Positions 1 through 6,645 of a stretch of 9,619 nucleotides of DNA are shown here, in pieces. The position numbers were made by a program, and so were the translations under genes. The notes under the pieces are model-generated. The model had not been told where the DNA came from. It did no database searches and saw only the letters and a program-made list of their open reading frames with translations. Where the stretch lies: NCBI GenBank assembly GCA_035283845.1, contig DATESZ010000272.1, positions 1 through 9,619 on the forward strand. The letters are read 5' to 3'. The stretch is from DATESZ01 sp035283845 (GTDB taxonomy: Bacteria > Desulfobacterota > Syntrophia > Syntrophales > JACQWR01). How positions within the stretch are numbered: position 1 is the first letter of the stretch; every line of letters begins with the position of its first letter.

Positions 1-359
1 GGCCTCAGGACATTGAGTACCTGGCTGAATTGCAACCCGAAATAGGGACAAGAGACGCCTTGGCGTTCTCGGTTCCGGGCCCCGAGGGTGAGGAGCAGGC
101 CGTTGTGATGGTCCAGTGTTGTGTATTGGACAGGCAGAAAAATGCCGAGCTCGAAGAACGTATACATCGATTGATCCGTGATGAGTTGGGTATTATTTGC
201 AAGGTTATATTGGTGCCGCCAGACAGCCTGCCCCACACCACGTCCGGAAAACCATCTCGCAGTAGTGCACGAAAGGAATATATCAGGCGGACGATACCGT
301 ATCAATCCGCAAACCGACAAAAGGAGGGGTATACTGGAGTAATCCCGTCCCCACCATGA
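1..359 (+). CDS. Fatty acyl-AMP ligase / acyl-ACP synthetase, C-terminal fragment (5' end outside window)
   Basis: This is the last 118 or so residues of an adenylate-forming enzyme, read from base 3. It begins in a PQDIE motif, typical of the hinge and C-terminal subdomain of fatty acyl-AMP ligases (usually YPQDIE). It then runs through an ALAFSVPG segment with a run of acidic residues. Near the end is SLPHTTSGKPSR, the conserved C-terminal loop; the Lys codon is at 249-251. Enzymes of this family activate a fatty acid with ATP and pass it to an acyl carrier protein. The ACP two genes downstream is the obvious acceptor, so by synteny this is the counterpart of the acyl-ACP synthetase of bacterial sphingolipid clusters. 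The last 20 or so residues after the conserved loop look poorly conserved. Substrate chain length cannot be read from this fragment. The family call is solid; the sphingolipid role is inferred from the neighbours. Confidence 0.85.
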   Translation, partial: PQDIEYLAELQPEIGTRDALAFSVPGPEGEEQAVVMVQCCVLDRQKNAELEERIHRLIRDELGIICKVILVPPDSLPHTTSGKPSRSSARKEYIRRTIPYQSANRQKEGYTGVIPSPP

Positions 360-422
360 TCTTTCTGACTTTCTTAAACATGTCTTTATACAGGTAACAA
401 AAGGAAAATACAGAAGATTTTT

Positions 423-1379
423 ATGCGTCGATCCATTGCAATCACTGGAGCCACGGGATTCGTGGGCGGCGTGCTGTTGAAACGGCTGGCCTCCATGGAT
501 TGGCAGATTAGGGCATTGGTTCGGCCCGCCTCCATGCACAAGCGGCCCAGTCAAGTGGTTTCAGAGTGGGTTACAGGCGATCTTGAAGACATGGAAAGCC
601 TTCAGCGCCTGGTTGCCGGGGTTGATGCGGTTGTGCACTGTGCGGGGGCCGTGCGTGGCGCAGGCATGGTTGATTTTGAACGTATCAACGTAGATGGTGT
701 GGCCCGATTGGTACTGGCCGCACAAGCGCAGCATCCCAAGCCGCGTTTTTTTTTGATATCCTCTCTTGCTGCAAGGGAGATGCACCTTTCCTGTTATGCT
801 TCAAGCAAACGAAAGGGGGAAGAGACGCTGGTCTTGAACGCGGGTCAAATGCCCTGGGTCATTTTCAGGCCCTCTGCTGTTTATGGCCCTGGAGATCGGG
901 AATTCCTCCCGCTTTTTCGATGGATGTGCAGAGGCATAGCGCCGGTTATCGGATCTGCCAAAAGTCGTTTCTCGCTTCTGTACGTGGAGGATCTGGCTGA
1001 AGCGATTGTCTGTTGTCTCAAGAGCGGCATGGGGTTGGGCCGCTCCTATGAAATGCATGATGGGCATGCGGGAGGCTATTCGTGGGGAGATGTTATTGAC
1101 GCCGTTGCCCGCGTGAACGGAAGGACAGTCTGCCGGATAAAGATCCCTGTACCCCTTTTAATGCTGATGGCAACGTTCAATCTAACAACTGCACGGATGT
1201 GCGGCCACCAGCCAATGCTGACCCCCGGTAAGGTCAGAGAATTGATCCATCCCAACTGGGTGGGGGATAATACAGCATTGACCAGGGACACGGGTTGGGT
1301 ACCGCAAGTCGCACTCCATGAAGGCTTGCAGCAAACGTTAAAACAAGACCACGCCACACGCTGCAAGGGGAGTTATTGA
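423..1379 (+). CDS. NAD(P)-dependent epimerase/dehydratase-family SDR, probable 3-ketosphinganine reductase (CerR-like)
   Basis: A 318-residue extended short-chain dehydrogenase. The N terminus has the Rossmann dinucleotide loop GATGFVG (residues 9-15). The catalytic set is the Ser pair at 113-114 with YASSK (Tyr125, Lys129). FRPSAVYGPGDRE at 148-160 is the substrate-side motif of epimerase/dehydratase-type SDRs. Length is normal for the family. It sits between an acyl-AMP ligase and an ACP/oxoamine synthase pair. In Caulobacter an enzyme of this class (CerR) in the same gene set reduces the 3-ketone of the Spt product, and I infer the same here. The Rossmann family also contains sugar-nucleotide epimerases, which cannot be excluded from motifs alone. 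The ATG at 423 is the first good start; 63 nt separate it from the ligase and the ribosome-binding site is poor. A run of nine T lies inside the gene at 746-754. The gene reads through intact. Confidence 0.85.
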   Translation: MRRSIAITGATGFVGGVLLKRLASMDWQIRALVRPASMHKRPSQVVSEWVTGDLEDMESLQRLVAGVDAVVHCAGAVRGAGMVDFERINVDGVARLVLAAQAQHPKPRFFLISSLAAREMHLSCYASSKRKGEETLVLNAGQMPWVIFRPSAVYGPGDREFLPLFRWMCRGIAPVIGSAKSRFSLLYVEDLAEAIVCCLKSGMGLGRSYEMHDGHAGGYSWGDVIDAVARVNGRTVCRIKIPVPLLMLMATFNLTTARMCGHQPMLTPGKVRELIHPNWVGDNTALTRDTGWVPQVALHEGLQQTLKQDHATRCKGSY

Positions 1380-1418
1380 AAATAACACCCATGCTCGAAG
1401 CGGGCTCAAGGGTGCATG

Positions 1419-1465
1419 AAAATCCCCCCTTACCCCCCTTTGGTAAAGGGTGCGGGAGGGATTTT
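1419..1465. repeat. Imperfect palindromic C-tract/G-tract intergenic repeat
   Basis: The left arm (1419-1441) starts AAAATCCCCCC and ends CCTTT. The right arm (1445-1465) starts AAAGGG and ends GGGATTTT, so the arms are imperfect reverse complements with a loop of about three bases. C-tract/G-tract palindromes flanked by AAAT/ATTT are, from my knowledge, widely dispersed in deltaproteobacterial, cyanobacterial and similar genomes, and are often mis-annotated as small proline/lysine/glycine-rich proteins. Here it lies in the 111-nt gap between the reductase and the ACP gene, and is the only sizeable break in the left gene block. It could fold in the mRNA and affect processing or read-through; no U-run follows it, so it is not a classical terminator. 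Confidence 0.8.
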
Positions 1466-1490
1466 TAATATAAACGGGCAGAGGGATAGC

Positions 1491-1742
1491 ATGCAGTCCA
1501 ATAGAGAGTTGTTTGAGCAAATTCTTGTTATACTGAGACCATTGGCACAAGATGAGTCGGAGATTACAGCGGACACGGACCTGGCGGCTGATTTGTCCAT
1601 CGATTCCTTGAAGGCCATGGAAGTCTTAGTAATGATAGAAGACCAGTTTGATATTTCGGTCCCCATAAATATACTTTCCGATGTTCGAACGGTCAATGAT
1701 CTGGTCCTGCAAGTCCAAAAGTTATTGGCAGAGGGTGCTTGA
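1491..1742 (+). CDS. Acyl carrier protein, dedicated to the adjacent oxoamine synthase
   Basis: An 83-residue acidic protein with the phosphopantetheine attachment motif DLSIDSLKAMEVL; the modified Ser is residue 39. Length and the helix-rich layout fit a stand-alone ACP. I chose ATG 1491 because AGAGGGA (1480-1486) precedes it at four bases. An in-frame start at 1416 would translate through the palindromic repeat and is unlikely. The stop codon overlaps the start of the next gene by one base, so the two are probably translationally coupled. That coupling suggests the ACP carries the acyl thioester used by the oxoamine synthase, as in Caulobacter where a specialised ACP serves Spt. General fatty-acid synthesis ACPs normally sit in a fab cluster, which is absent here. 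Confidence 0.93.
   Translation: MQSNRELFEQILVILRPLAQDESEITADTDLAADLSIDSLKAMEVLVMIEDQFDISVPINILSDVRTVNDLVLQVQKLLAEGA
1730..1735 (+). promoter_or_regulatory. Ribosome-binding site that fixes the oxoamine synthase start
   Basis: AGAGGG lies six bases before ATG 1742, inside the last codons of the ACP gene. This supports ATG 1742 over the in-frame TTG at 1739. Confidence 0.6.
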
Positions 1743-2935
1743 TGAGCATTTTCGATAAATTTCAAAAATTGGCTGAAACCCGCCAGGTGCTGGAAAAAAA
1801 TAGCAGCGAGTTTTTCAATGTGGTTATTGAGGAGGTGGTTTCCCCCACCGAAGTCGTTATAAACGGCCGTAACGTGCTGCTGGCCGGAGGGAACAATTAT
1901 TTAGGCCTGACTTTTAATGCCGAATGTATCCGCGCGGCATGCCAGGCAATTCAGAAGGATGGCACCGGCACGACTGGTTCGCGGGTGGCCAATGGGACGT
2001 TTTCAGGGCACGTGGCTTTAGAACAGGAACTGTCCGAGTTTTTTGGTCGCAGAAAAACTATCATTTTTTCAACTGGTTACATTGCGTGCCTGGCAACGTT
2101 GTCCACCCTCGCAGGCCGTGGAGAAGTGATTCTGCTGGACGCTGATTGTCATGCCAGCCTCTATGACGGGTGTCGGATGGGGGGGGCGGATGTGATTCGT
2201 TTCCGGCACAATGATGTCCATGATCTGGAAAAACGCCTCCTCAGGCTCGAAAAACGAAAGACCAACATGCTTATCGTTGTGGAAGGCCTTTACAGTATGA
2301 TGGGGGACAGGGCGCCTTTGGCCGATATCGCCGCTCTTAAGCGCCGTTATGGGGCTTATTTGCTCATCGATGAAGCCCATTCTTTAGGCGTTCTTGGAGA
2401 AACGGGTCGCGGATTGGCCGAAGAGGCAGATGTTGAAGACAGCGTTGATTTTATTGTTGGCACATTCAGCAAGAGCCTTGGGGCGACCGGCGGCTTTTGC
2501 ACCAGCAATCACCCGGAATTTGATCTCCTTCGCTATGGAAGCCGGGCCTATATCTTTACGGCATCATCATCTCCTTCTATCATTGCCTCCACCCGCATGG
2601 CCTTGAAGATCTTGCGTTCACAGCCTGAACTGAAACACCGGCTTTGGAAGCATGCCAATCTGCTGTATCAACGGCTAAAAGATTTGGGTTTCAGCCTTGG
2701 ACCAACCCCAAGCCCCATTATTGCCATCTACTGCGAAGATCCGGGGAAAACCGCTGAAATCTGGAAGGGGCTTTTGGATCGTGGGATATATGTAAATATG
2801 GTGTTGCCGCCTGCCACGCCAGACGGGAGGGCATTACTTCGCTGCAGCCTGAGTTCCTCGCACACAAGGGAGCAGGTTGAAAAAATCGGCGATGCCTTTG
2901 CTTCCCTTAAGGCAAATCATCTGAACGATAGATAG
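1742..2935 (+). CDS. spt: Alpha-oxoamine synthase, probable serine palmitoyltransferase
   Basis: A 397-residue fold-type I PLP enzyme of the KBL/AONS/SPT family. The PLP Lys is Lys244 in GTFSKSLGATGG. DEAH (210-213) supplies the Asp that holds the pyridine nitrogen. His137 is in DADCHAS, the position that stacks on the cofactor. EGLYSMMGD lies at 181-189. The C-terminal PPATP...LLRCS...HT stretch (356-375) resembles serine palmitoyltransferases more than biotin-pathway AONS, which usually have PPTVP and LR at this point. Length fits bacterial SPT (about 400). The reaction would be serine plus acyl-ACP to 3-ketosphinganine and CO2, in the cytosol or at the inner membrane. Neighbouring ACP, ligase and CerR-like genes support this. 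Alternatives are a CqsA-like autoinducer synthase or a secondary-metabolite oxoamine synthase; no bio genes are nearby. An eight-G run occurs at 2179-2186, and the frame is intact across it. Confidence 0.85.
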   Translation: MSIFDKFQKLAETRQVLEKNSSEFFNVVIEEVVSPTEVVINGRNVLLAGGNNYLGLTFNAECIRAACQAIQKDGTGTTGSRVANGTFSGHVALEQELSEFFGRRKTIIFSTGYIACLATLSTLAGRGEVILLDADCHASLYDGCRMGGADVIRFRHNDVHDLEKRLLRLEKRKTNMLIVVEGLYSMMGDRAPLADIAALKRRYGAYLLIDEAHSLGVLGETGRGLAEEADVEDSVDFIVGTFSKSLGATGGFCTSNHPEFDLLRYGSRAYIFTASSSPSIIASTRMALKILRSQPELKHRLWKHANLLYQRLKDLGFSLGPTPSPIIAIYCEDPGKTAEIWKGLLDRGIYVNMVLPPATPDGRALLRCSLSSSHTREQVEKIGDAFASLKANHLNDR

Positions 2936-2943
2936 ATTGAGAG

Positions 2944-4692
2944 ATGCGTTTAATCATCACTTTTATTCGGCGCTATCCCGCTCAAAGCGCGGTCACACTT
3001 TTAGCCATGCTTTTTGCCGGTATTGCCGATGGCTTTGGCATATCGATGCTGCTGCCCTTGCTGGGCATCGCCATGGATCTTCCCGGCGCTTCGGGAGGAA
3101 CGTCACCCCATTCCAAATCCGCACTTGAACGCGCCATCACCGGCTTTCTAGAATCCCTGGGGGTTACCCCCACGATAAACCTATTATTGCTTGTCTTCGC
3201 CTTTAGCGTTATGTTGAAAGCGGTTCTGGTGCTCCTGGCCAATAAACGGGTCGGGTACATGGTTGCCCGGCTGGCGACCGATCTGCGCCTGGAGCTTATT
3301 CGTGCCCTGTTTGCGACTCGCTGGGAGTATTATGTGCGCCAGCCCATCGGTCGATTCACCAATGCGGTTGCCACGGAGGCCAGCCGTTCAGCCGATGCCT
3401 ATCTCCAGGGAATCAGGGTCATGTCCCTTGTGATGCATGCGGTCGTCTATGGGGTTGTGGCCCTGATGCTGGACTGGAAAGCGACCCTCATCACCTTGAT
3501 CGCCGGCATAATCATATTGTCTGCCCTCAGGCGCCTTGTCACCAAAGCAAAAAAGGCGGGCAGCCGCCAAACCAGACTTCTCAAATACCTGCTTTCGCTT
3601 TTAACCGATACGCTTCAATCCATCAAGCCACTCAAGGCCATGGCCCGGGAAAACATGGCCTATGCCATGGTGCAAACCCAAACGAGAAGCCTTAACAAGG
3701 TGTTGCAGAAGCAGGTATTCAGCAAGGAAGCGCTGCAGGCATTACAGGAGCCGTTGCTTATGGTCTTTTTTGCCTTTGGGCTTTACGTGACGCTCGTGCG
3801 CTGGCGCCTGCCGCTTGCCAGGGTTTTGCTTATGGCCTATATGCTGACCAAGGTTCTATCGACCCTTCAAAAGGCTCAAAAAGAATATCAGAACCTCGTG
3901 ATTGCTGAAAGCGCCTACTGGTCCCTGTGGTCCAAGATTGAGGAGGCGCAGGAGGCGCAGGAATTAGCTACTGGAACGATTCCGCCCTCTTTCTCCCATT
4001 CAATTCGCCTTGAAGGGGTCTGTTTCTCCTATGAGGAGCGTTTCGTTCTGAAAAACGCCTCATTATGCTTTCCAAAAGGGTCTTTTTCAGCGATCACAGG
4101 GGCCTCCGGCATAGGAAAGACGACTATTGTAGATTTGGTCACCGGTCTTTTGACCCCGCAGGAAGGCGCGGTATGGATCGATGATCTCCCCTTGACCAAG
4201 GTAGACCTGCGGGCCTGGCGCAGCATGATTGGATATGTACCCCAGGAAACACTGCTTCTGCATGACACGGTGCTTGTCAATGTGACCCTGGGCGCCCCTG
4301 AACTCACGGAACAAGATGTGGAGCGCGCCCTCCGTGATGCGGGGGCCTGGGATTTTGTCACGGAAATGCCTGAAGGGATCTATACGGTTGTGGGCGAAAG
4401 GGGGCTGCGTCTATCAGGCGGTCAGCGGCAGCGGATTACCATCGCTCGGGCACTGGTGCACAAACCGCAACTCTTGGTCCTCGATGAGGCAACCAGTGCG
4501 CTGGATCCTGTCAGTGAGGCGGATATCTGCAGAACTTTGCGTGAGCTGAAAGGAAAACTTACGATCCTGGCGATTACACATCAAAAGGCCTTGTTCAATG
4601 CGGCGGACAGGGTGTTCCGACTGAACAACTGGGAGGTCCAGCTTGTGGAAAACCTCCCTGGGCAGGGGCAACCGGTGGCAACGCCGGCTTGA
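2944..4692 (+). CDS. MsbA-type ABC exporter (fused membrane and ATPase domains), candidate sphingolipid flippase
   Basis: A 582-residue half-transporter. The N-terminal membrane domain has hydrophobic segments at roughly residues 14-45, 78-99, 158-197 (two spans) and 268-300. The ATPase domain starts at about 350. It is complete: Walker A GASGIGKT (386-393), Q-loop Gln434, signature LSGGQ (490-494), Walker B LLVLDEA with Glu515, and H-loop His546. It is therefore expected to be an active homodimer. The family includes lipid flippases (MsbA, PglK-like) and peptide or drug exporters. The gene starts eight bases after the oxoamine synthase stop and is followed by headgroup-type enzymes. I infer that it flips ceramide or a modified ceramide across the inner membrane. 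Substrate cannot be read from the sequence. A nine-base tandem duplication at 3943-3960 gives an EAQEAQ repeat in the linker before the ATPase. The ribosome-binding site is weak. Confidence 0.9.
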   Translation: MRLIITFIRRYPAQSAVTLLAMLFAGIADGFGISMLLPLLGIAMDLPGASGGTSPHSKSALERAITGFLESLGVTPTINLLLLVFAFSVMLKAVLVLLANKRVGYMVARLATDLRLELIRALFATRWEYYVRQPIGRFTNAVATEASRSADAYLQGIRVMSLVMHAVVYGVVALMLDWKATLITLIAGIIILSALRRLVTKAKKAGSRQTRLLKYLLSLLTDTLQSIKPLKAMARENMAYAMVQTQTRSLNKVLQKQVFSKEALQALQEPLLMVFFAFGLYVTLVRWRLPLARVLLMAYMLTKVLSTLQKAQKEYQNLVIAESAYWSLWSKIEEAQEAQELATGTIPPSFSHSIRLEGVCFSYEERFVLKNASLCFPKGSFSAITGASGIGKTTIVDLVTGLLTPQEGAVWIDDLPLTKVDLRAWRSMIGYVPQETLLLHDTVLVNVTLGAPELTEQDVERALRDAGAWDFVTEMPEGIYTVVGERGLRLSGGQRQRITIARALVHKPQLLVLDEATSALDPVSEADICRTLRELKGKLTILAITHQKALFNAADRVFRLNNWEVQLVENLPGQGQPVATPA

Positions 4693-4716
4693 AAAAGAAA
4701 GAGGTTTTTTAGTGTC

Positions 4717-5898
4717 ATGTTGCGAGTGGGATTTCTTTTTAATCATTATTTCCCTCACCAGGTGCCTCATGCGGCGCCCTATGCATTTGAACTGTCCAGG
4801 CGCTATCGGGATATTGAGGTCATTGTTGCCTGCTCATCCCGGCAGGAGATGGATCTTGTTGAGACCATAGGAGCGCTTTATCCGGGATATTGCTGTAAGT
4901 TCCAGATGTTGATGGCTCCCTGGTTTTGCAGAATAGTCGACCCGATTGCATCCAGGTGGAATTTCATACGCAAAAGAATCATCCTGCGCCATAACCTCCG
5001 TTTTTTTAGAGGATTGGATGCCCTCGTATCGCCGGAGCGCACCTGTATAGACTTGCGCAAGAAATGCGAATTAAAGGATCTGATCATGATCCACACCCGT
5101 CATGGAGCGGGGGATAGAGAAGGAGGTTTCGATGACCGTTCCTTGGCCTTCGATTTTACTCTTTTGTCGGGTCGAAAGTATGCGGAGCGGCTCACGGCCA
5201 TGGGATTCTTACCGGAGGACCGCTTCGCTGTTGTAGGCTATCCAAAATTCGAGGTCGTCCGGGGCCTGAAGCGGAAGATTCCACGACTGTTTAACAATGA
5301 CAACCCCATCGTGGTATATAATCCCCATTTCGATCAGTCGGAATCCTCCTGGAGTACCATGGGGTTGCAGGTTCTTGAATATTTTTTCGATAACAGGGAG
5401 GCCAACCTGATTTTTGCGCCCCACGTGGTGCTTTTTAAAAGGAACAGGCGCCATGGCGCATCCCTGCCCCGGAAATACCGCCTGGCGCCAAATATTCATA
5501 TTGATAAGGGCAGCAGCGCTTCAGTAGATATGACCTATATGCTGGCAGCCGATATCTATCTCGGTGACGTGAGCAGTCAGGTCTATGAATTTTTGCTGGA
5601 CACCCGACCCTGTATCTTTCTTAATGGCCATAAGGTCGCCTGGCAGGGTGATCCTTCCTATTATCATTGGACATTGGGGCCGGTGGTGGAAAACGTTGAG
5701 CCAGAGCTCATTCAGGCGCTTAAGCAGGCATTTACCAGTCACCATCAGTACATAAAAAGGCAGCAGGAGGCCTTTGCTTACACTTTTTATAGCGAGCCTG
5801 AAACAACGGCGGCCGAAAGGGGAGCCAAGGCTATCGCAGACTTCCTTCACCTGAAAAGGGGGCGTTTTTCCCATTCCCCGAGTAAGACAATTATCTGA
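4717..5898 (+). CDS. CDP-glycerol glycerophosphotransferase-fold protein (putative headgroup transferase)
   Basis: A 393-residue protein with the layout of the CDP-glycerol poly(glycerophosphate) glycerophosphotransferase family (TagF/TagB-like, GT-B fold). His129-Gly130 in HTRHGAGDRE matches the catalytic His-Gly of the N-terminal half. YNPHFD (201-206) corresponds to the YxPTWR-type nucleotide-side motif. The segment from 278 (ADIYLGDVSSQVYEF) matches the hallmark SDxxxTDYSS...F donor-binding motif, with Asp284, Ser286 and Ser287. There are no membrane spans, so it should be cytosolic or peripheral. The family transfers a phosphopolyol from a CDP donor. The following gene is a cytidylyltransferase-type enzyme, which could make that donor. 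With sphingolipid genes upstream, I infer transfer of phosphoglycerol or phosphoglycerate to a lipid, as in ceramide poly-phosphoglycerate of Caulobacter. The acceptor and polyol are unproven. ATG 4717 is preceded by AAAGAGG (4698-4704) at 12 bases. Confidence 0.75.
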   Translation: MLRVGFLFNHYFPHQVPHAAPYAFELSRRYRDIEVIVACSSRQEMDLVETIGALYPGYCCKFQMLMAPWFCRIVDPIASRWNFIRKRIILRHNLRFFRGLDALVSPERTCIDLRKKCELKDLIMIHTRHGAGDREGGFDDRSLAFDFTLLSGRKYAERLTAMGFLPEDRFAVVGYPKFEVVRGLKRKIPRLFNNDNPIVVYNPHFDQSESSWSTMGLQVLEYFFDNREANLIFAPHVVLFKRNRRHGASLPRKYRLAPNIHIDKGSSASVDMTYMLAADIYLGDVSSQVYEFLLDTRPCIFLNGHKVAWQGDPSYYHWTLGPVVENVEPELIQALKQAFTSHHQYIKRQQEAFAYTFYSEPETTAAERGAKAIADFLHLKRGRFSHSPSKTII

Positions 5899-5900
5899 GG
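5897..5900 (+). promoter_or_regulatory. Ribosome-binding site GAGG that fixes the nucleotidyltransferase start
   Basis: GAGG lies six bases before ATG 5907 and overlaps the previous gene's stop. It supports ATG 5907 rather than the in-frame TTG at 5901, which would leave no spacing. Confidence 0.55.
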
Positions 5901-5906
5901 TTGTTT

Positions 5907-6635
5907 ATGAAAGTAATCATTTTAAGTGCAGGGCAGGGAAAGCGATTGTTGCCGCTTACGGCCGAGATCCCGAAATGCCTCTTGCCGATTCAAGGAAAGA
6001 AATTGATTGAATGGCAGATTGATGCAATGCACCAGTGCGGGATTGATAAGATCACGGTCGTAACAGGGTATCGTGCGGAAAAAGTCGATGAGGTTCTTGA
6101 GCGATCTTATGGGCCTGGACGGATAAAAACCTTTTACAATTCGGCCTATGCAATCACAGATAACCTGGTGAGCTGCTGGGCGGCGCGCCATGAAATGAAC
6201 GAGGATTTTATCCTCTTAAACGGTGACACCCTGTTTGAGACCGCCGTGCTGAAGCGCCTTTTAGAATCGTCTGATCGTCCGGCAACGGTTGTTGTGAATC
6301 ATAAAAACATGTATGACGTCGATGACATGAAGGTGGAAATGGAGGGTCGCAGGCTTGTCAGAATCGGGAAAAACATCGCGCATGACAGGGCTCAAGGAGA
6401 GTCCATCGGCATGATTTTGTTTCGTGGCGAGGGCCCCATGCTATTCCGCAGCGCCTTGAAAAAGGCACTAAATGACCCAGAGGCCGGCAGGAAATGGTAC
6501 CTGTCTGTCATTGATGAAATGGCCCAGGTCATGCCGGTGTGGACATGTTCCATCACCGGATTGAAGTGGTGCGAGGTGGATTACCCTGCCGACCTCAAAC
6601 AGGCGGAGGGAGTCGTTTCCGACTGTACCTTATAA
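5907..6635 (+). CDS. LicC/CpgD-like nucleotidyltransferase (putative CTP:phosphopolyol cytidylyltransferase)
   Basis: A 242-residue NTP_transferase-family enzyme. The N-terminal signature is SAGQGKRLLPLT with PK at 22-23, the nucleotide-binding loop of sugar-1-phosphate nucleotidyltransferases. LLNGD ends in Asp107, a metal ligand. KWCEVDYPADL near the C terminus gives Glu223 and Asp225, the second metal site. The short length, the DDMKVE segment (139-144) and the GESIGM segment (164-169) resemble the choline-phosphate cytidylyltransferase-like group (COG1213, LicC type) more than glucose-1-phosphate thymidylyltransferases. It follows a CDP-polyol phosphotransferase homologue by eight bases, so the simplest model is that it makes the CDP-activated donor. 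In Caulobacter a protein called CpgD is, from memory, a phosphoglycerate cytidylyltransferase for sphingolipid headgroups. Substrate choice (phosphoglycerate, glycerol-3-phosphate, phosphocholine or a sugar phosphate) cannot be decided by eye. Confidence 0.85.
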   Translation: MKVIILSAGQGKRLLPLTAEIPKCLLPIQGKKLIEWQIDAMHQCGIDKITVVTGYRAEKVDEVLERSYGPGRIKTFYNSAYAITDNLVSCWAARHEMNEDFILLNGDTLFETAVLKRLLESSDRPATVVVNHKNMYDVDDMKVEMEGRRLVRIGKNIAHDRAQGESIGMILFRGEGPMLFRSALKKALNDPEAGRKWYLSVIDEMAQVMPVWTCSITGLKWCEVDYPADLKQAEGVVSDCTL

Positions 6636-6645
6636 GGGATGGAAC

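Noticed and set aside
1416..1490. In-frame upstream start that would add 25 residues to the acyl carrier protein.
   Set aside because: The extension is a translation of the palindromic repeat; ATG 1491 has its own ribosome-binding site and gives a normal ACP length.
1742..2935. Biotin-pathway 8-amino-7-oxononanoate synthase as the identity of the PLP enzyme.
   Set aside because: No bio genes are adjacent, it is coupled to its own ACP and a reductase, and the C-terminal PPATP/LLRCS pattern is SPT-like.
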